Shown piece by piece: positions 11,628 through 20,260 of a DNA stretch of 64,000 nt. Under the pieces are notes generated by a model that worked only from the letters and a program-made list of their open reading frames with translations, was not told the origin of the DNA and did not search any database. Position 1 is the stretch's first letter, and every line of letters starts with the position of its first letter. Position numbers and translations under genes: made by a program. Source of the DNA: Gottfriedia luciferensis. GTDB taxonomy: Bacteria; Bacillota; Bacilli; Bacillales; Bacillaceae_G. The stretch is taken from the NCBI RefSeq assembly GCF_001712755.1, contig NZ_MDKC01000012.1, positions 1 to 64,000 on the forward strand. Reading direction: 5' to 3'.

Positions 11628-11867
11628 TTGATAGGGAAAAGTAAATGCTTACTCGTTACCCAGAGAGAATCACACTGGTGAAAGTGATTTTAACGGTAGT
11701 CATTGAAGTGCCCCCTTGAGTCCTTAGCCGAAAAATACGTTTTAGTAGGCTAAGGCGGTGGAAACCGTTACATTACATGAGTTGAGATAAATTTATTTTA
11801 TCTAAACAGAGTGGAACCGCGCATTAAGCGTCTCTGTGTATTTTATGTACACTGGGACGCTTTTTAT
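11628..11867 (+). promoter_or_regulatory. Cysteine-responsive T-box leader (cysE-cysS)
   Basis: The 345-bp gap between gltX and cysE is mostly this leader. The T-box sequence AGAGTGGAACCGCG at 11808-11821 pairs alternatively with the terminator region. A stem I region starts near GATAGGGAAAAGTA. The probable specifier codon is TGC (Cys) at 11709-11711 in the context TGAAGTGCCCC. Uncharged tRNA-Cys should allow read-through into cysE-cysS. Start of the leader is approximate. Confidence 0.9.
11828..11867 (+). terminator. T-box regulated terminator
   Basis: Imperfect stem GCGTCTCTGTGTA / TACACTGGGACGC followed by TTTTTATTTTTT, placed right after the T-box antiterminator sequence. Confidence 0.87.
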
Positions 11868-11921
11868 TTTTTATAGAGAAAAAAATCAAATTCTTAATAA
11901 ATTCTTTAAGGGGAAATGAAG

Positions 11922-12560
11922 ATGCTAAAGTACATGAAGGAAGATGTAGCGACGATATTTGAACGCGATCCAGCCGCTACTAGCTATTTAGAAGTTATTC
12001 TTACGTATGCTGGTTTACATGCATTATGGCTTTATCGATTTGCTCATTATTTCTATCGGAAAAAATGGCACTTTATTGCAAGGAGTATTTCACAGTTTGC
12101 TCGTTTTTTAACAGGAATCGAGATTCACCCAGGGGCGAAAATTGGTAGACGATTTTTTATCGATCATGGTGCAGGAGTTGTAATTGGAGAAACATGTGAA
12201 ATAGGTGATGATGTTACGATTTATCAAGGAGTAACATTAGGTGGAACCGGTAAGGAAAAAGGTAAGCGACACCCGACCTTATTGAGTGGAGTATTAGTAG
12301 CTACGGGAGCAAAAGTTCTGGGATCAATCACAATCGGAGAAAATGCAAAAATCGGTGCAAATTCAGTTGTGCTAAAGGATGTTCCAAAGAATACTACGGT
12401 TGTTGGTATACCTGGGAAGATAGTTGTTCAAGATGGAATTAGAGTAAATAATCAATTTGATCACTGTGATCTACCTGACCCAGTAGCAGATCGATTACTA
12501 CAACTAGAAGCGGAATTAGAAGAGCTAAGAAGTTTAATGAGAATATCTGAAAGGAAGTAA
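11922..12560 (+). CDS. cysE: Serine O-acetyltransferase
   Basis: 212 aa. Acetylates serine with acetyl-CoA to give O-acetylserine, the committed step of cysteine synthesis. The left-handed beta-helix hexapeptide repeats are visible ([28 protein letters not shown]). An ATG at 11916 is in frame, but AAGGGG at 11908-11913 is well spaced (8 bases) only for the ATG at 11922, which also matches the family N-terminus. Second control target of the cysteine T-box together with cysS. Confidence 0.95.
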   Translation: MLKYMKEDVATIFERDPAATSYLEVILTYAGLHALWLYRFAHYFYRKKWHFIARSISQFARFLTGIEIHPGAKIGRRFFIDHGAGVVIGETCEIGDDVTIYQGVTLGGTGKEKGKRHPTLLSGVLVATGAKVLGSITIGENAKIGANSVVLKDVPKNTTVVGIPGKIVVQDGIRVNNQFDHCDLPDPVADRLLQLEAELEELRSLMRISERK

Positions 12561-12564
12561 CACT

Positions 12565-13965
12565 ATGGCAATTCAAATTTATAATACCTTAACAAGAAAT
12601 AAAGAAGATTTTAAGCCTATAGAAGAAGGCAAGGTCAAAATGTATGTATGTGGACCTACTGTATATAACTATATTCATATTGGTAATGCAAGACCTGCTA
12701 TTGTTTTTGATACAGTAAGACGCTATTTTGAATATCGTGGATACGAAGTAAACTATGTTTCAAATTTCACTGATGTTGATGATAAGTTAATTAAAGCAGC
12801 AAATGAATTAGGTTCAGATGTCCCAACTATAGCAGATCGTTTTATTAATGCATATTTTGAAGATGTTCAAGAGCTAGGTTGCAAAACAGCAACGAATCAT
12901 CCTCGTGTAATGGATAATATGGATATTATTATTGAGTTTATCGATGAGCTAGTAAAAAAAGGTTATGCATATGAATCTGAAGGTGATGTTTACTTCAAAA
13001 CAAAGGAATTTGAAGGTTACGGTAAACTTTCACACCAATCAATTGAAGACCTTCGAATTGGTGAAAGAATTGAAGTTGGCGAAAAGAAAGAAGACCCACT
13101 AGATTTTGCTCTATGGAAAGCAGCAAAACCAGGCGAAATATTCTGGGAAAGTCCATGGGGGAAAGGTAGACCAGGATGGCATATTGAGTGCTCAGCAATG
13201 GCAAAGAAATACCTTGGTGACACAATTGATATTCATGCAGGCGGTCAAGACTTATCATTCCCACACCATGAGAATGAAATTGCTCAGTCAGAAGCTTTAA
13301 GCGGGAAAACTTTTTCAAATTATTGGATGCATAATGGATACATCAATATTGACAACGAAAAAATGTCTAAATCATTGGGTAACTTTGTATTAGTCCATGA
13401 CATTATTAAAATTGTTGATCCTATGTTATTACGTTTCTTCATGTTATCAGTGCATTATCGTCATCCAATTAACTATAGCGATGAACTTTTACAAGAAGCT
13501 AGAAATGGTTTTGAACGTATAAAAACGGCTTACCAAAATAGTAAGCACCGTCTAGAAAGTAGTACTAACTTAACTGAAGATGACAATAAGTGGTTAAAAG
13601 AAATAGCAGATGAAAAAGCTGTCTTCACAAAAGTAATGGATGATGATTTTAATACAGCTAATGCGATTTCTGTTTTATATCAATTAGCTAAATTGGCAAA
13701 TCAATATTTACTAGAGACACATACTTCTACGAATGTATTAAACCAATTAGTAGCAACTTTTGATGAATTATCAAATGTACTAGGCATTACACTAGTTAAA
13801 GAAGAAGCAATGTTAGATGATGAAATCGAAGCATTAATTCAAAAACGTACCGACGCACGTAAAAATCGTGATTTTGCATTAGCGGACCAAATTCGTGATC
13901 AATTAAAAGAAATGAATATAATCATTGAAGATACTCCGCAAGGTATTCGCTGGAAAAGAGGATAA
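12565..13965 (+). CDS. cysS: Cysteinyl-tRNA synthetase
   Basis: 466 aa class I synthetase. [16 protein letters not shown] carries the first zinc-ligand cysteine and the HIGH-type motif; KMSKSLGNF is the ATP-binding KMSKS loop; [10 protein letters not shown] and the HHENE-type region complete the zinc site. Lies four bases after cysE, under the same T-box, so cysteine synthesis and tRNA charging respond together to uncharged tRNA-Cys. Confidence 0.97.
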   Translation: MAIQIYNTLTRNKEDFKPIEEGKVKMYVCGPTVYNYIHIGNARPAIVFDTVRRYFEYRGYEVNYVSNFTDVDDKLIKAANELGSDVPTIADRFINAYFEDVQELGCKTATNHPRVMDNMDIIIEFIDELVKKGYAYESEGDVYFKTKEFEGYGKLSHQSIEDLRIGERIEVGEKKEDPLDFALWKAAKPGEIFWESPWGKGRPGWHIECSAMAKKYLGDTIDIHAGGQDLSFPHHENEIAQSEALSGKTFSNYWMHNGYINIDNEKMSKSLGNFVLVHDIIKIVDPMLLRFFMLSVHYRHPINYSDELLQEARNGFERIKTAYQNSKHRLESSTNLTEDDNKWLKEIADEKAVFTKVMDDDFNTANAISVLYQLAKLANQYLLETHTSTNVLNQLVATFDELSNVLGITLVKEEAMLDDEIEALIQKRTDARKNRDFALADQIRDQLKEMNIIIEDTPQGIRWKRG

Positions 13966-13969
13966 CTTC

Positions 13970-14386
13970 ATGATTGAAAGTAACCAAAATGTTGATGCTA
14001 AACAACTAAACAGTTTAGCACTTGCTTATATAGGTGATGCTGTATATGAAATTTATGTACGTCATCACCTCCTTGAAAAAGGAAAAGTGAGACCTAATCA
14101 ACTTCACCGAGCAGCAACAAGATTTGTTTCTGCGAAAGGACAAGCTAAAGTAATTAGAGAAATGCTTTTTACTGAGATATTGTCAGATGAAGAAGTTGCG
14201 GTCGTTAAAAGGGGCCGTAATGCAAAGTCAGGAACTGTGCCAAAAAATACTGATGTACAAACATATCGGTACGCAACCGCAATGGAAGCGTTAATTGGAT
14301 ACCATTATTTATTAAAAAATGAAGATAGACTCAATACAATTGTACATTTTGCGATTCAATTTATTGAGAATGATAAAGGAGAATAA
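13970..14386 (+). CDS. mrnC: Mini-ribonuclease III
   Basis: 138 aa. MrnC is an RNase III catalytic domain without the dsRNA-binding domain; in B. subtilis it matures 23S rRNA ends. The signature AYIGDAVYE at 19-27 supplies D23 and E27. The open frame reaches back into cysS, but AAAAGAGG at 13954-13961 is spaced for the ATG at 13970, giving the family N-terminus. Followed by rlmB after one base. Confidence 0.95.
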   Translation: MIESNQNVDAKQLNSLALAYIGDAVYEIYVRHHLLEKGKVRPNQLHRAATRFVSAKGQAKVIREMLFTEILSDEEVAVVKRGRNAKSGTVPKNTDVQTYRYATAMEALIGYHYLLKNEDRLNTIVHFAIQFIENDKGE

Positions 14387-14387
14387 T

Positions 14388-15131
14388 ATGTCTGAGGAAT
14401 TTATTATTGGACGTAATCCAGTTATGGAAGCAATACGTTCAGGTCGTGATATAAATAAAATTTGGGTTAGCGAAGGAGCAAATAAAGGTCAAATCCATAA
14501 ACTTTTAGAATTAGCTAACCAAAACAAAGTGATAGTTCAAACTGCACCAAACAAGAAATTAGATGGAATGGTTAAAGGAAACCACCAAGGTGTAGTAGCA
14601 CAAGTGGCTGCATATGAATATGTGGAAATTGATGATTTGTTTGAAGTGGCTAGTAGTCGAAATGAACAACCATTCTTCTTAATTCTTGATGAAATTGAAG
14701 ACCCTCATAATTTAGGCTCAATTATGAGAACTGCAGATGCAGTTGGTGCTCATGGGATCATTATTCCAAAGAGAAGAGCGGTAGGTTTAACCTCAGCGGT
14801 TGCTAAGTCTTCTACTGGAGCAATTGAATACATTCCAGTAGCTCGAGTAACGAACTTAGCGAGAACGGTAGATGAATTAAAAGAAAGAGGAGTTTGGATT
14901 TTTGGTACAGATGCAAAAGGTGCTGATGACTATCGAAACATGGATGGCCAAATTTCTCTGGGTTTAATTATTGGTAGCGAAGGTAAAGGCATGAGCAGGA
15001 TCTTAAAGGAAAAATGTGATTTCCTAATTAAGTTACCAATGGTCGGTAAAGTTACATCTTTAAATGCGTCTGTTGCGGCTAGTTTATTAATGTATGAAAT
15101 ACATCGTAAGAGACATCCACTTGGATCATAA
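14388..15131 (+). CDS. rlmB: 23S rRNA Gm2251-type 2'-O-methyltransferase
   Basis: 247 aa SpoU/TrmH-family enzyme. N-terminal substrate-binding domain starts at EFIIGRNPVMEAI; the SPOUT knot motifs are LILDEIEDPHNLGSIMRTA, IIGSEGKGMSR and LPMVGKVTSLNASVA. The ATG at 14388 follows AAAGGAGAA and sits one base after the mrnC stop. A longer in-frame start at 14319 lies within mrnC and lacks a ribosome-binding site. Confidence 0.93.
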   Translation: MSEEFIIGRNPVMEAIRSGRDINKIWVSEGANKGQIHKLLELANQNKVIVQTAPNKKLDGMVKGNHQGVVAQVAAYEYVEIDDLFEVASSRNEQPFFLILDEIEDPHNLGSIMRTADAVGAHGIIIPKRRAVGLTSAVAKSSTGAIEYIPVARVTNLARTVDELKERGVWIFGTDAKGADDYRNMDGQISLGLIIGSEGKGMSRILKEKCDFLIKLPMVGKVTSLNASVAASLLMYEIHRKRHPLGS

Positions 15132-15645
15132 AAAGAAAGAGATTCTTATTGTAGATGGTTATAACATGATTGGAGCTTGGCCGAATCTTAGAAAACTTCG
15201 AGAAATTGACTTTGATAAATCACGAGATTATCTAATTACTCAGCTTGCTGAGTATAAGGCATACACAGGGATGTCTATAATTGTTGTATTTGATGCTCAT
15301 TTTGTAAATGGAATCGAAAAGGTCGACAAGAATTCAAAGGTCGAAGTGATTTTTACTCGAAAAAACCAGACGGCTGATGAAAAAATTGAAAAACTGGCAA
15401 TTGAGCTTCGTCATGTTAACCATCATATTTATGTTGCGACATCTGACTTTACTGAGCAATGGCAAATATTTGGACAAGGTGCACTTCGTATACCTGCAAT
15501 GGAACTATATCGATCGGTTACTCAAAATAAAAAAATGATAAGTAGTCAAATTAGTGAAATACCTGATCAAAGACTGACAATTAGTAAGACTTTGAATTCG
15601 AAACAAACAGAAATTTTAGAAAAATGGCGAAGAGGGGAACGATGA
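15121..15645 (+). CDS. rae1: Rae1 (YacP), ribosome-associated mRNA endonuclease
   Basis: 174 aa NYN/PIN-like nuclease. In B. subtilis Rae1 enters the ribosomal A site and cleaves translated mRNA. The conserved opening ILIVDGYNMIGAWP carries the catalytic Asp; VVFDAH and TADEKIEKLA and VATSDFTEQW are further family blocks. Start is uncertain: the TTG at 15121 gives the usual length and overlaps rlmB by 11 bases; an ATG at 15094 would add nine residues and has no ribosome-binding site. Confidence 0.9.
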   Translation: MDHKKKEILIVDGYNMIGAWPNLRKLREIDFDKSRDYLITQLAEYKAYTGMSIIVVFDAHFVNGIEKVDKNSKVEVIFTRKNQTADEKIEKLAIELRHVNHHIYVATSDFTEQWQIFGQGALRIPAMELYRSVTQNKKMISSQISEIPDQRLTISKTLNSKQTEILEKWRRGER

Positions 15646-15649
15646 CTTA

Positions 15650-15678
15650 TTGTTTCCTTCTTCTTTGTGCTGTATAAT
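15650..15678 (+). promoter_or_regulatory. SigA-type promoter of sigH
   Basis: TTGTTT (15650-15655), 17-bp spacer, perfect -10 TATAAT (15673-15678), 32 bases before the sigH start codon. Confidence 0.75.
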
Positions 15679-15710
15679 TTAATTAAATTGTTTGGTCGGA
15701 GGTGCTAATT

Positions 15711-16361
15711 GTGAACGTTGAACAGGAATTGAAGCTAATGATAGAGTATGGCCCTTTAGAAGATGAGGTAATTCTCGAATATGTTCGAGAGGGTGATCAA
15801 GAGGCACTAACATTTTTAATTCAAAAATACCGAAATTTCGTTAAAGCAAAGTCTAGGTCTTATTTCCTAATAGGAGCTGACCGTGAAGACATCATTCAAG
15901 AAGGTATGATTGGATTATACAAAGCAATTCGTGATTACAAAGAAGACAAACTTTCGTCTTTCAAGGCGTTTGCAGAATTATGCATTACAAGACAAATTAT
16001 TACAGCAATTAAAACAGCTACTAGGCAAAAGCATATTCCGTTAAATTCTTATGTTTCATTGGACAAGCCTATTTACGATGAGGAATCTGATCGTACTTTA
16101 CTGGATGTTTTAACAGAAACAAAAAACATGGACCCAGAGGAACTTGTGATCAATCAAGAAGAAAATGTGGACATAGAGCTTAAAATGTCTGAATTATTAA
16201 GCGATTTAGAAAGAAAAGTATTATCACTCTATTTAGATGGTCGATCTTACCAAGAAATATCAGAAGAATTAAATAGACATGTGAAATCGATTGATAATGC
16301 TTTACAAAGAGTGAAAAGAAAGCTTGAAAGATATATGGAAATAAGAGAACTGTCAGTTTAA
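15711..16361 (+). CDS. sigH: RNA polymerase sigma-H factor
   Basis: 216 aa (218 in B. subtilis). SigH directs early stationary-phase and sporulation genes. Region 2 contains YFLIGADREDIIQEGMIGLY, and region 4.2 the helix-turn-helix YLDGRSYQEISEELNRHV. Two GTG codons are in frame; GGAGGT at 15698-15703 overlaps the first (15702), so the second, at 15711, is the start. Followed by rpmG, secE and nusG as in B. subtilis. Confidence 0.96.
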   Translation: MNVEQELKLMIEYGPLEDEVILEYVREGDQEALTFLIQKYRNFVKAKSRSYFLIGADREDIIQEGMIGLYKAIRDYKEDKLSSFKAFAELCITRQIITAIKTATRQKHIPLNSYVSLDKPIYDEESDRTLLDVLTETKNMDPEELVINQEENVDIELKMSELLSDLERKVLSLYLDGRSYQEISEELNRHVKSIDNALQRVKRKLERYMEIRELSV

Positions 16362-16427
16362 TCAGATCAAAGAAACTCCCTTGTAATTCGTGATAATGTA
16401 TAGGAATACAAGGGTATACCATTGAGT

Positions 16428-16456
16428 TTGACAGTTTATAATTCACATGGTACATT
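16428..16456 (+). promoter_or_regulatory. Promoter of rpmG-secE
   Basis: Perfect -35 TTGACA (16428-16433), 17-bp spacer, -10 TACATT (16451-16456) with the extended TGn dinucleotide just before it. Confidence 0.75.
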
Positions 16457-16495
16457 CTAAATGGATAATTATAGATGAATTAGGTTGGTGTCACC

Positions 16496-16642
16496 ATGAG
16501 AAAAAAAGTTGTCCTGTCGTGCGCTAATTGCAATAATAGAAATTACTCCACGATGAAGAATTCCTCTTCTGTAGAACGTTTGGAGATGAAAAAGTTTTGT
16601 AAAACGTGCAATGAGCATACTACACATAAAGAAACAAAATAA
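16496..16642 (+). CDS. rpmG: 50S ribosomal protein L33 (zinc-binding form)
   Basis: 48-aa product starting [12 protein letters not shown]. Cysteine pairs C9/C12 and C35/C38 mark it as the zinc-binding C+ paralogue of L33. It lies in the position of rpmGB in B. subtilis, between sigH and secE. Ribosome-binding site is modest (GGTTGGTG). L33 is a small protein near the E site of the large subunit. Confidence 0.93.
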   Translation: MRKKVVLSCANCNNRNYSTMKNSSSVERLEMKKFCKTCNEHTTHKETK

Positions 16643-16767
16643 ATGAAGTAAGATAAATGATAATTGCGAATGTCCTTATTCATTATATAAACTAGATTCA
16701 GCACTATTTTTTGGACAAGGCGGACGTTTCGTAAATCTCTAAACTAGTATATATGGGGGTTGCATCT

Positions 16768-16950
16768 GTGGGTCGTATCGGTAAGTTTTTTCGCGAAGTA
16801 AAAAGTGAAATGAAAAAAGTTTCATGGCCTAAACGTAAAGAATTAGTTAATTCAACAGTTACAGTATTAGCTACAGTTTTATTCTTTGTAGTATTCTTCG
16901 CTGTAATTGACACAGGACTTTCTAAACTAATTCGACTTATTCTTGAATAA
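16768..16950 (+). CDS. secE: SecE, preprotein translocase subunit
   Basis: 60 aa. SecE clamps SecY in the membrane channel. The conserved EVKSEMKKVSWPKRKEL amphipathic helix precedes a single transmembrane helix (TVLATVLFFVVFFAVI). An upstream in-frame ATG at 16753 overlaps the GGGGGTT ribosome-binding site (16755-16761), so the GTG at 16768, giving family length, is chosen. Confidence 0.94.
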   Translation: MGRIGKFFREVKSEMKKVSWPKRKELVNSTVTVLATVLFFVVFFAVIDTGLSKLIRLILE

Positions 16951-16964
16951 GTTAAAACTAATTG

Positions 16965-16973
16965 TGCTATAAT
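16965..16973 (+). promoter_or_regulatory. Extended -10 element upstream of nusG
   Basis: TGCTATAAT, a perfect extended -10 element, just after secE. A -35 match is poor (TTGAAT at 19 bp). A terminator hairpin starts only about 16 bases after it, so its output is unclear. Confidence 0.45.
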
Positions 16974-16988
16974 GAGTGATAATGTTTA

Positions 16989-17014
16989 AAAAAAAGCCCG
17001 GTGACGGGTTTTTT
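16989..17014 (+). terminator. Terminator or attenuator between secE and nusG
   Basis: Stem AAAGCCCG / CGGGTTTT (one G-U pair) with a GTGA loop and a six-base T-run. It would end most secE transcripts before nusG. Confidence 0.8.
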
Positions 17015-17044
17015 AATTTGCAAAGAAAGTTGACCGGGGAGGGA

Positions 17045-17059
17045 AGGACAAGTAGTCCT
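17045..17059 (+). other. Small hairpin between nusG ribosome-binding site and start codon
   Basis: AGGAC-AAGTA-GTCCT, a perfect 5-bp inverted repeat. The purine-rich GGGGAGGGAAGG (17036-17047) overlaps its left arm and is about 17 bases from the ATG, too far unless the hairpin shortens the distance. Confidence 0.6.
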
Positions 17060-17064
17060 CTAAC

Positions 17065-17598
17065 ATGGAAAAAAGATGGTATGTAGTTCATACTTACTCA
17101 GGATATGAGAATAAAGTAAAAGCAAATTTAGAAAAACGTGTAGAAACAATGGGAATGCAGGATAAAATTTTCCGTGTAATAGTTCCAGAAGAATCAGAAG
17201 TAGAAATGAAGAACGGTAAAGAGAAAGTAACGAAACGTAAAGTGTTTCCAGGTTATGTATTAGTTGAACTAGTAATGACTGACGATTCTTGGTATGTAGT
17301 TCGTAATACACCGGGAGTAACTGGTTTCGTTGGCTCAGCTGGATCTGGTTCAAAACCAACCCCACTTTTAGAAGAAGAAATTACGCATATTCTAAAACAT
17401 ATGGGTCTAGATGAACAAACAATCGATATTGATTTAGATGTAAATGAAGTTGTTCGATTAAAAGAAGGACCATTTGCGAATTATACTGGATCAATTAAGG
17501 AAATTGACTTCGAAAAGAAAAAAGTGACTGTGTTAGTAGAATTCTTTAATAAAGAAACGCCAGTAGAACTGGATTTACATCTTGTTGAAAAATTATAA
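17065..17598 (+). CDS. nusG: NusG transcription elongation factor
   Basis: 177 aa. NusG binds RNA polymerase and, in Bacillus, stimulates pausing and couples transcription to translation. NGN domain from WYVVHTYSGYENKVK with FPGYVLVE and TPGVTGFVG; C-terminal KOW motif around GPFANYTGSIKEID. No upstream in-frame start is possible (stop at 17053-17055). The ribosome-binding site is unusually distant, with a hairpin in between. Confidence 0.97.
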   Translation: MEKRWYVVHTYSGYENKVKANLEKRVETMGMQDKIFRVIVPEESEVEMKNGKEKVTKRKVFPGYVLVELVMTDDSWYVVRNTPGVTGFVGSAGSGSKPTPLLEEEITHILKHMGLDEQTIDIDLDVNEVVRLKEGPFANYTGSIKEIDFEKKKVTVLVEFFNKETPVELDLHLVEKL

Positions 17599-17607
17599 TA
17601 CAAGACC

Positions 17608-17636
17608 TTGCATTTTTAATTTGAAAATGTTAGACT
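17608..17636 (+). promoter_or_regulatory. Probable promoter of rplK-rplA
   Basis: TTGCAT (17608-17613), 17-bp spacer, TAGACT (17631-17636) with TGT immediately before it (extended -10). It lies between nusG and the rplK leader. Confidence 0.5.
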
Positions 17637-17713
17637 TTTAAAGGTCAATATGCATCGAAAAGATGGTATTAACTTCTGTATAAGAATATGCATGAAAATG
17701 CAACACGATATGA

Positions 17714-17741
17714 GTGGGAGGGTGTAAAACCCCATTACCAC
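17714..17741 (+). promoter_or_regulatory. L1-binding-type leader motif of rplK
   Basis: Hairpin with GTGGGAGGGT and CCCCATTACCAC arms just before the rplK ribosome-binding site. Its shape (short GC stem, asymmetric internal loop with the strand ATTACCAC) resembles the L1 site on 23S rRNA, the known basis of autoregulation of L11-L1 genes. Assignment is by resemblance and position. Confidence 0.65.
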
Positions 17742-17767
17742 ATCACGGACTTAAGGAGGTGTGTCTC

Positions 17768-18193
17768 GTGGCTAAAAAAGTAATTAAAATGGTAAAATTG
17801 CAAATTCCTGCAGGAAAAGCAAACCCAGCACCACCAGTTGGTCCTGCATTAGGACAAGCAGGTGTTAACATCATGGGATTCTGTAAAGAGTTCAACGCTC
17901 GTACAGCTGACCAAGCTGGTCTAATTATTCCTGTTGAAATCACTGTATTCGAAGATCGTTCGTTTACATTTATTACGAAAACTCCTCCTGCTGCTGTACT
18001 TCTTAAAGTAGCGGCTGGTATCGAGTCTGGTTCTGGTGAACCAAATCGTAAAAAAGTAGCAACAGTTAAACGCGATAAAGTGCGTGAGATTGCTGAACAA
18101 AAAATGCCTGACTTAAATGCTGCTTCTGTTGAAGCTGCTATGCGTATGGTAGAAGGTACTGCACGTAGTATGGGTATCGTTATTGAAGACTAA
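17768..18193 (+). CDS. rplK: 50S ribosomal protein L11
   Basis: 141 aa, identical in length to B. subtilis L11, which forms the GTPase-associated centre with 23S rRNA and is needed for RelA activation. [23 protein letters not shown] is the proline-rich N-terminal block. GTG start with TAAGGAGGTG upstream; an upstream in-frame extension from 17714 would translate the leader and is rejected. Confidence 0.97.
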   Translation: MAKKVIKMVKLQIPAGKANPAPPVGPALGQAGVNIMGFCKEFNARTADQAGLIIPVEITVFEDRSFTFITKTPPAAVLLKVAAGIESGSGEPNRKKVATVKRDKVREIAEQKMPDLNAASVEAAMRMVEGTARSMGIVIED

Positions 18194-18221
18194 TCCCATC
18201 TTCAATAAGGTGTGATTGAGG

Positions 18222-18259
18222 AGGTTGCGAACATCATTTGATGTGTTTTATCGCAACCT
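18222..18259 (+). other. Nested hairpin between rplK and rplA
   Basis: Outer 9-bp arms AGGTTGCGA / TCGCAACCT enclose a perfect inner 6-bp hairpin ACATCA / TGATGT with 2-nt loop. Only TTTATT follows, so termination would be weak; processing or regulation is equally possible. Confidence 0.65.
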
Positions 18260-18265
18260 TTATTC

Positions 18266-18292
18266 GTGGGAGGAAAATCCGTTAAAACCACA
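18266..18292 (+). promoter_or_regulatory. Second L1-type motif, upstream of rplA
   Basis: GTGGGAGG, then CC, then ACCACAT, the same blocks in the same order as the motif before rplK, placed directly before the rplA ribosome-binding site. Suggests that L1 may act on its own cistron too. Confidence 0.5.
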
Positions 18293-18308
18293 TTAGGAGG
18301 AATAAAAC

Positions 18309-18998
18309 ATGGCTAACAAAGGTAAAAAATACCAAGAAGCTATTAAATTAGTAGATCGTACAGCTGTTTACGCAGTAAACGAAGCTGTTGAACTTGTTAA
18401 AAAGACTACAACTGTTAACTTTGATGCAACAGTTGAAGTAGCATTCCGTTTAGGAGTAGATCCAAAGAAAGCTGACCAACAAATTCGTGGTGCAGTAGTT
18501 CTTCCACACGGTACTGGTAAAGTACAACGTGTATTAGTATTCGCTAAAGGTGAAAAAGCTAAAGAAGCTGAAGCTGCTGGTGCTGATTTCGTAGGCGATG
18601 CTGACATGATTAACAAAATCCAACAAGGTTGGTTCGACTTTGATGTAGTAGTAGCAACTCCAGACATGATGGCTGAAGTTGGTAAATTAGGACGTGTATT
18701 AGGACCTAAAGGTTTAATGCCAAACCCGAAAACAGGTACAGTTACATTTGACGTAACTAAAGCTGTTAACGAAATCAAAGCTGGTAAAGTTGAATACCGT
18801 GTTGATAAAGCTGGTAACATTCACGTACCAATCGGTAAAGTATCTTTCGAAAACGAAAAGTTAGTAGAAAACTTTACAACAATCTTTGAAACTATGGTAA
18901 AAGTTAAACCTGCTGCTGCTAAAGGAACATACATGAAGAACGTAGCAATCACTTCAACTATGGGCCCTGGTATCAAAGTAGATCCAGCTAGTTTCTAA
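18309..18998 (+). CDS. rplA: 50S ribosomal protein L1
   Basis: 229 aa. L1 forms the mobile stalk that helps release E-site tRNA and is a translational repressor of its own operon in many bacteria. Family blocks [24 protein letters not shown] and [16 protein letters not shown] are present. ATG with TAGGAGG upstream. Followed by a new promoter for rplJ-rplL. Confidence 0.97.
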   Translation: MANKGKKYQEAIKLVDRTAVYAVNEAVELVKKTTTVNFDATVEVAFRLGVDPKKADQQIRGAVVLPHGTGKVQRVLVFAKGEKAKEAEAAGADFVGDADMINKIQQGWFDFDVVVATPDMMAEVGKLGRVLGPKGLMPNPKTGTVTFDVTKAVNEIKAGKVEYRVDKAGNIHVPIGKVSFENEKLVENFTTIFETMVKVKPAAAKGTYMKNVAITSTMGPGIKVDPASF

Positions 18999-19012
18999 GA
19001 TAAAAAACAAAG

Positions 19013-19041
19013 TTGACAATTCGACAAGAACTCTCTATAAT
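19013..19041 (+). promoter_or_regulatory. Strong promoter of rplJ-rplL
   Basis: Consensus -35 TTGACA (19013-19018), 17-bp spacer, consensus -10 TATAAT (19036-19041). Confidence 0.93.
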
Positions 19042-19047
19042 GGAGTT

Positions 19048-19180
19048 TGTCTTGCTAATTAAATAGACTACCGTAGACAGTAGGTGCTTATGCTTAATAT
19101 CCTACCGAGGTGTATAACTGATAAATTCGTGCATATACAACCTCCATGTCTTTTTTAAAAAAAAGTTCGTGGAGGTTTTG
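19048..19180 (+). promoter_or_regulatory. L10 leader RNA
   Basis: Structured leader between the promoter and rplJ. It has the paired blocks GTAGG / CCTAC around 19079-19106 and a long hairpin with arms AACCTCC (19139-19145) and GGAGGTT (19171-19177). This fits the L10 leader family, where L10-L12 complex binds its own mRNA. Boundaries approximate. Confidence 0.8.
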
Positions 19181-19233
19181 CTATGGTTACACTTTTGCGG
19201 TATACACACTAAAATCCACAGGAGGTGTAATAA

Positions 19234-19734
19234 ATGAGCGCAGTATTAGAAGCTAAAAAACAAGTTGTATCTGAAGTAGCTGCTAAATTACGTGATAGTA
19301 AATCAACAATTGTTGTTGACTACCGTGGTTTAAATGTTGCTGAAGTAACTGAATTACGTAAGCAATTACGTGAAGCTGGCGTTGAGTTCAAAGTTTACAA
19401 AAACACTTTAACTCGTCGTGCTGCTGAAGAGGCTGGCTTAGCTGGTTTAAACGAATCATTAACTGGTCCAAACGCAATCGCGTTTAGTACGGAGGATGTA
19501 ATTGCTCCTGCTAAAGTAATCAACGATTTCGCTAAAAAACATGAAGCTTTAGAAATTAAAGCTGGTGTAATCGAAGGAAACGTTGCTACTGTTGAAGAAG
19601 TTAAAGCTCTTGCTGAACTTCCATCTCGCGAAGGTTTACTTTCTATGTTGCTTAGCGTGCTACAAGCACCAATCCGCAACTTCGCTCTTGCAACTAAAGC
19701 AGTTGCAGAACAAAAAGAAGAACAAGGCGCTTAA
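19234..19734 (+). CDS. rplJ: 50S ribosomal protein L10
   Basis: 166 aa. L10 is the base of the L7/L12 stalk. Conserved [20 protein letters not shown] and the LTGPNAIAF block are present, with a C-terminal helix for L12 dimers. AGGAGGTG upstream of the ATG. Co-transcribed with rplL and probably autoregulated through the leader. Confidence 0.97.
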   Translation: MSAVLEAKKQVVSEVAAKLRDSKSTIVVDYRGLNVAEVTELRKQLREAGVEFKVYKNTLTRRAAEEAGLAGLNESLTGPNAIAFSTEDVIAPAKVINDFAKKHEALEIKAGVIEGNVATVEEVKALAELPSREGLLSMLLSVLQAPIRNFALATKAVAEQKEEQGA

Positions 19735-19790
19735 TGCCAAGATCGCTTAAAATATATAATTTAAAGGTATAAACAAGGAGGAAATTAACA

Positions 19791-20150
19791 ATGACTAAAG
19801 AACAAATCATTGAAGCAGTTAAAAACATGACTGTATTAGAATTAAATGACTTAGTAAAAGCAATCGAAGAAGAGTTCGGCGTAACTGCTGCTGCTCCTGT
19901 AGCTATGATGGGTGGCGCTGTAGAAGCTGCTGCTGAGCAAACTGAATTTGATTTAGTATTAGCTAGCCCTGGCGACCAAAAAATCAAAGTAATCAAAGTA
20001 GTTCGTGAATTAACTGGTTTAGGATTAAAAGAAGCTAAAGAATTAGTTGACAACACTCCTAAAGCAATTAAAGAAGGAATCAGCAAAGAAGAAGCTGAAG
20101 AAATGAAAGCTAAACTTGAAGAAGTTGGCGCTAACGTAGAAGTTAAGTAA
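19791..20150 (+). CDS. rplL: 50S ribosomal protein L7/L12
   Basis: 119 aa. Acidic stalk protein that recruits translation GTPases. N-terminal dimerisation helices, an Ala-rich hinge ([19 protein letters not shown] region) and the C-terminal domain with [20 protein letters not shown] are all visible. AAGGAGG upstream. A terminator follows. Confidence 0.97.
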   Translation: MTKEQIIEAVKNMTVLELNDLVKAIEEEFGVTAAAPVAMMGGAVEAAAEQTEFDLVLASPGDQKIKVIKVVRELTGLGLKEAKELVDNTPKAIKEGISKEEAEEMKAKLEEVGANVEVK

Positions 20151-20167
20151 TTTCTAAAAGTTTTTAG

Positions 20168-20196
20168 AAAAGCTCGCATTTATGCGAGCTTTTTTT
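20168..20196 (+). terminator. Terminator after rplL
   Basis: Eight-bp stem AGCTCGCA / TGCGAGCT with TTTA loop and a T-run; preceded by another A/T inverted repeat at 20151-20170. Confidence 0.93.
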
Positions 20197-20260
20197 GTAC
20201 ATATGGGATTGCTTTTGGGAAGACTGTTGATAAGTATATTTATGGAAGAAGGAGTTTTTT

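Noticed and set aside
13106-13300. Plus-strand 64-aa frame inside cysS
   Set aside because: Out-of-frame shadow of a conserved synthetase with no start signal. Other plus-strand internal frames, such as those at 26387, 31561, 34556, 36062, 39885 and 42257, are the same kind.
17714-17767. N-terminal extension of L11
   Set aside because: It overlaps the L1-type leader hairpin; the GTG at 17768 follows TAAGGAGGTG and gives the standard 141-aa protein.
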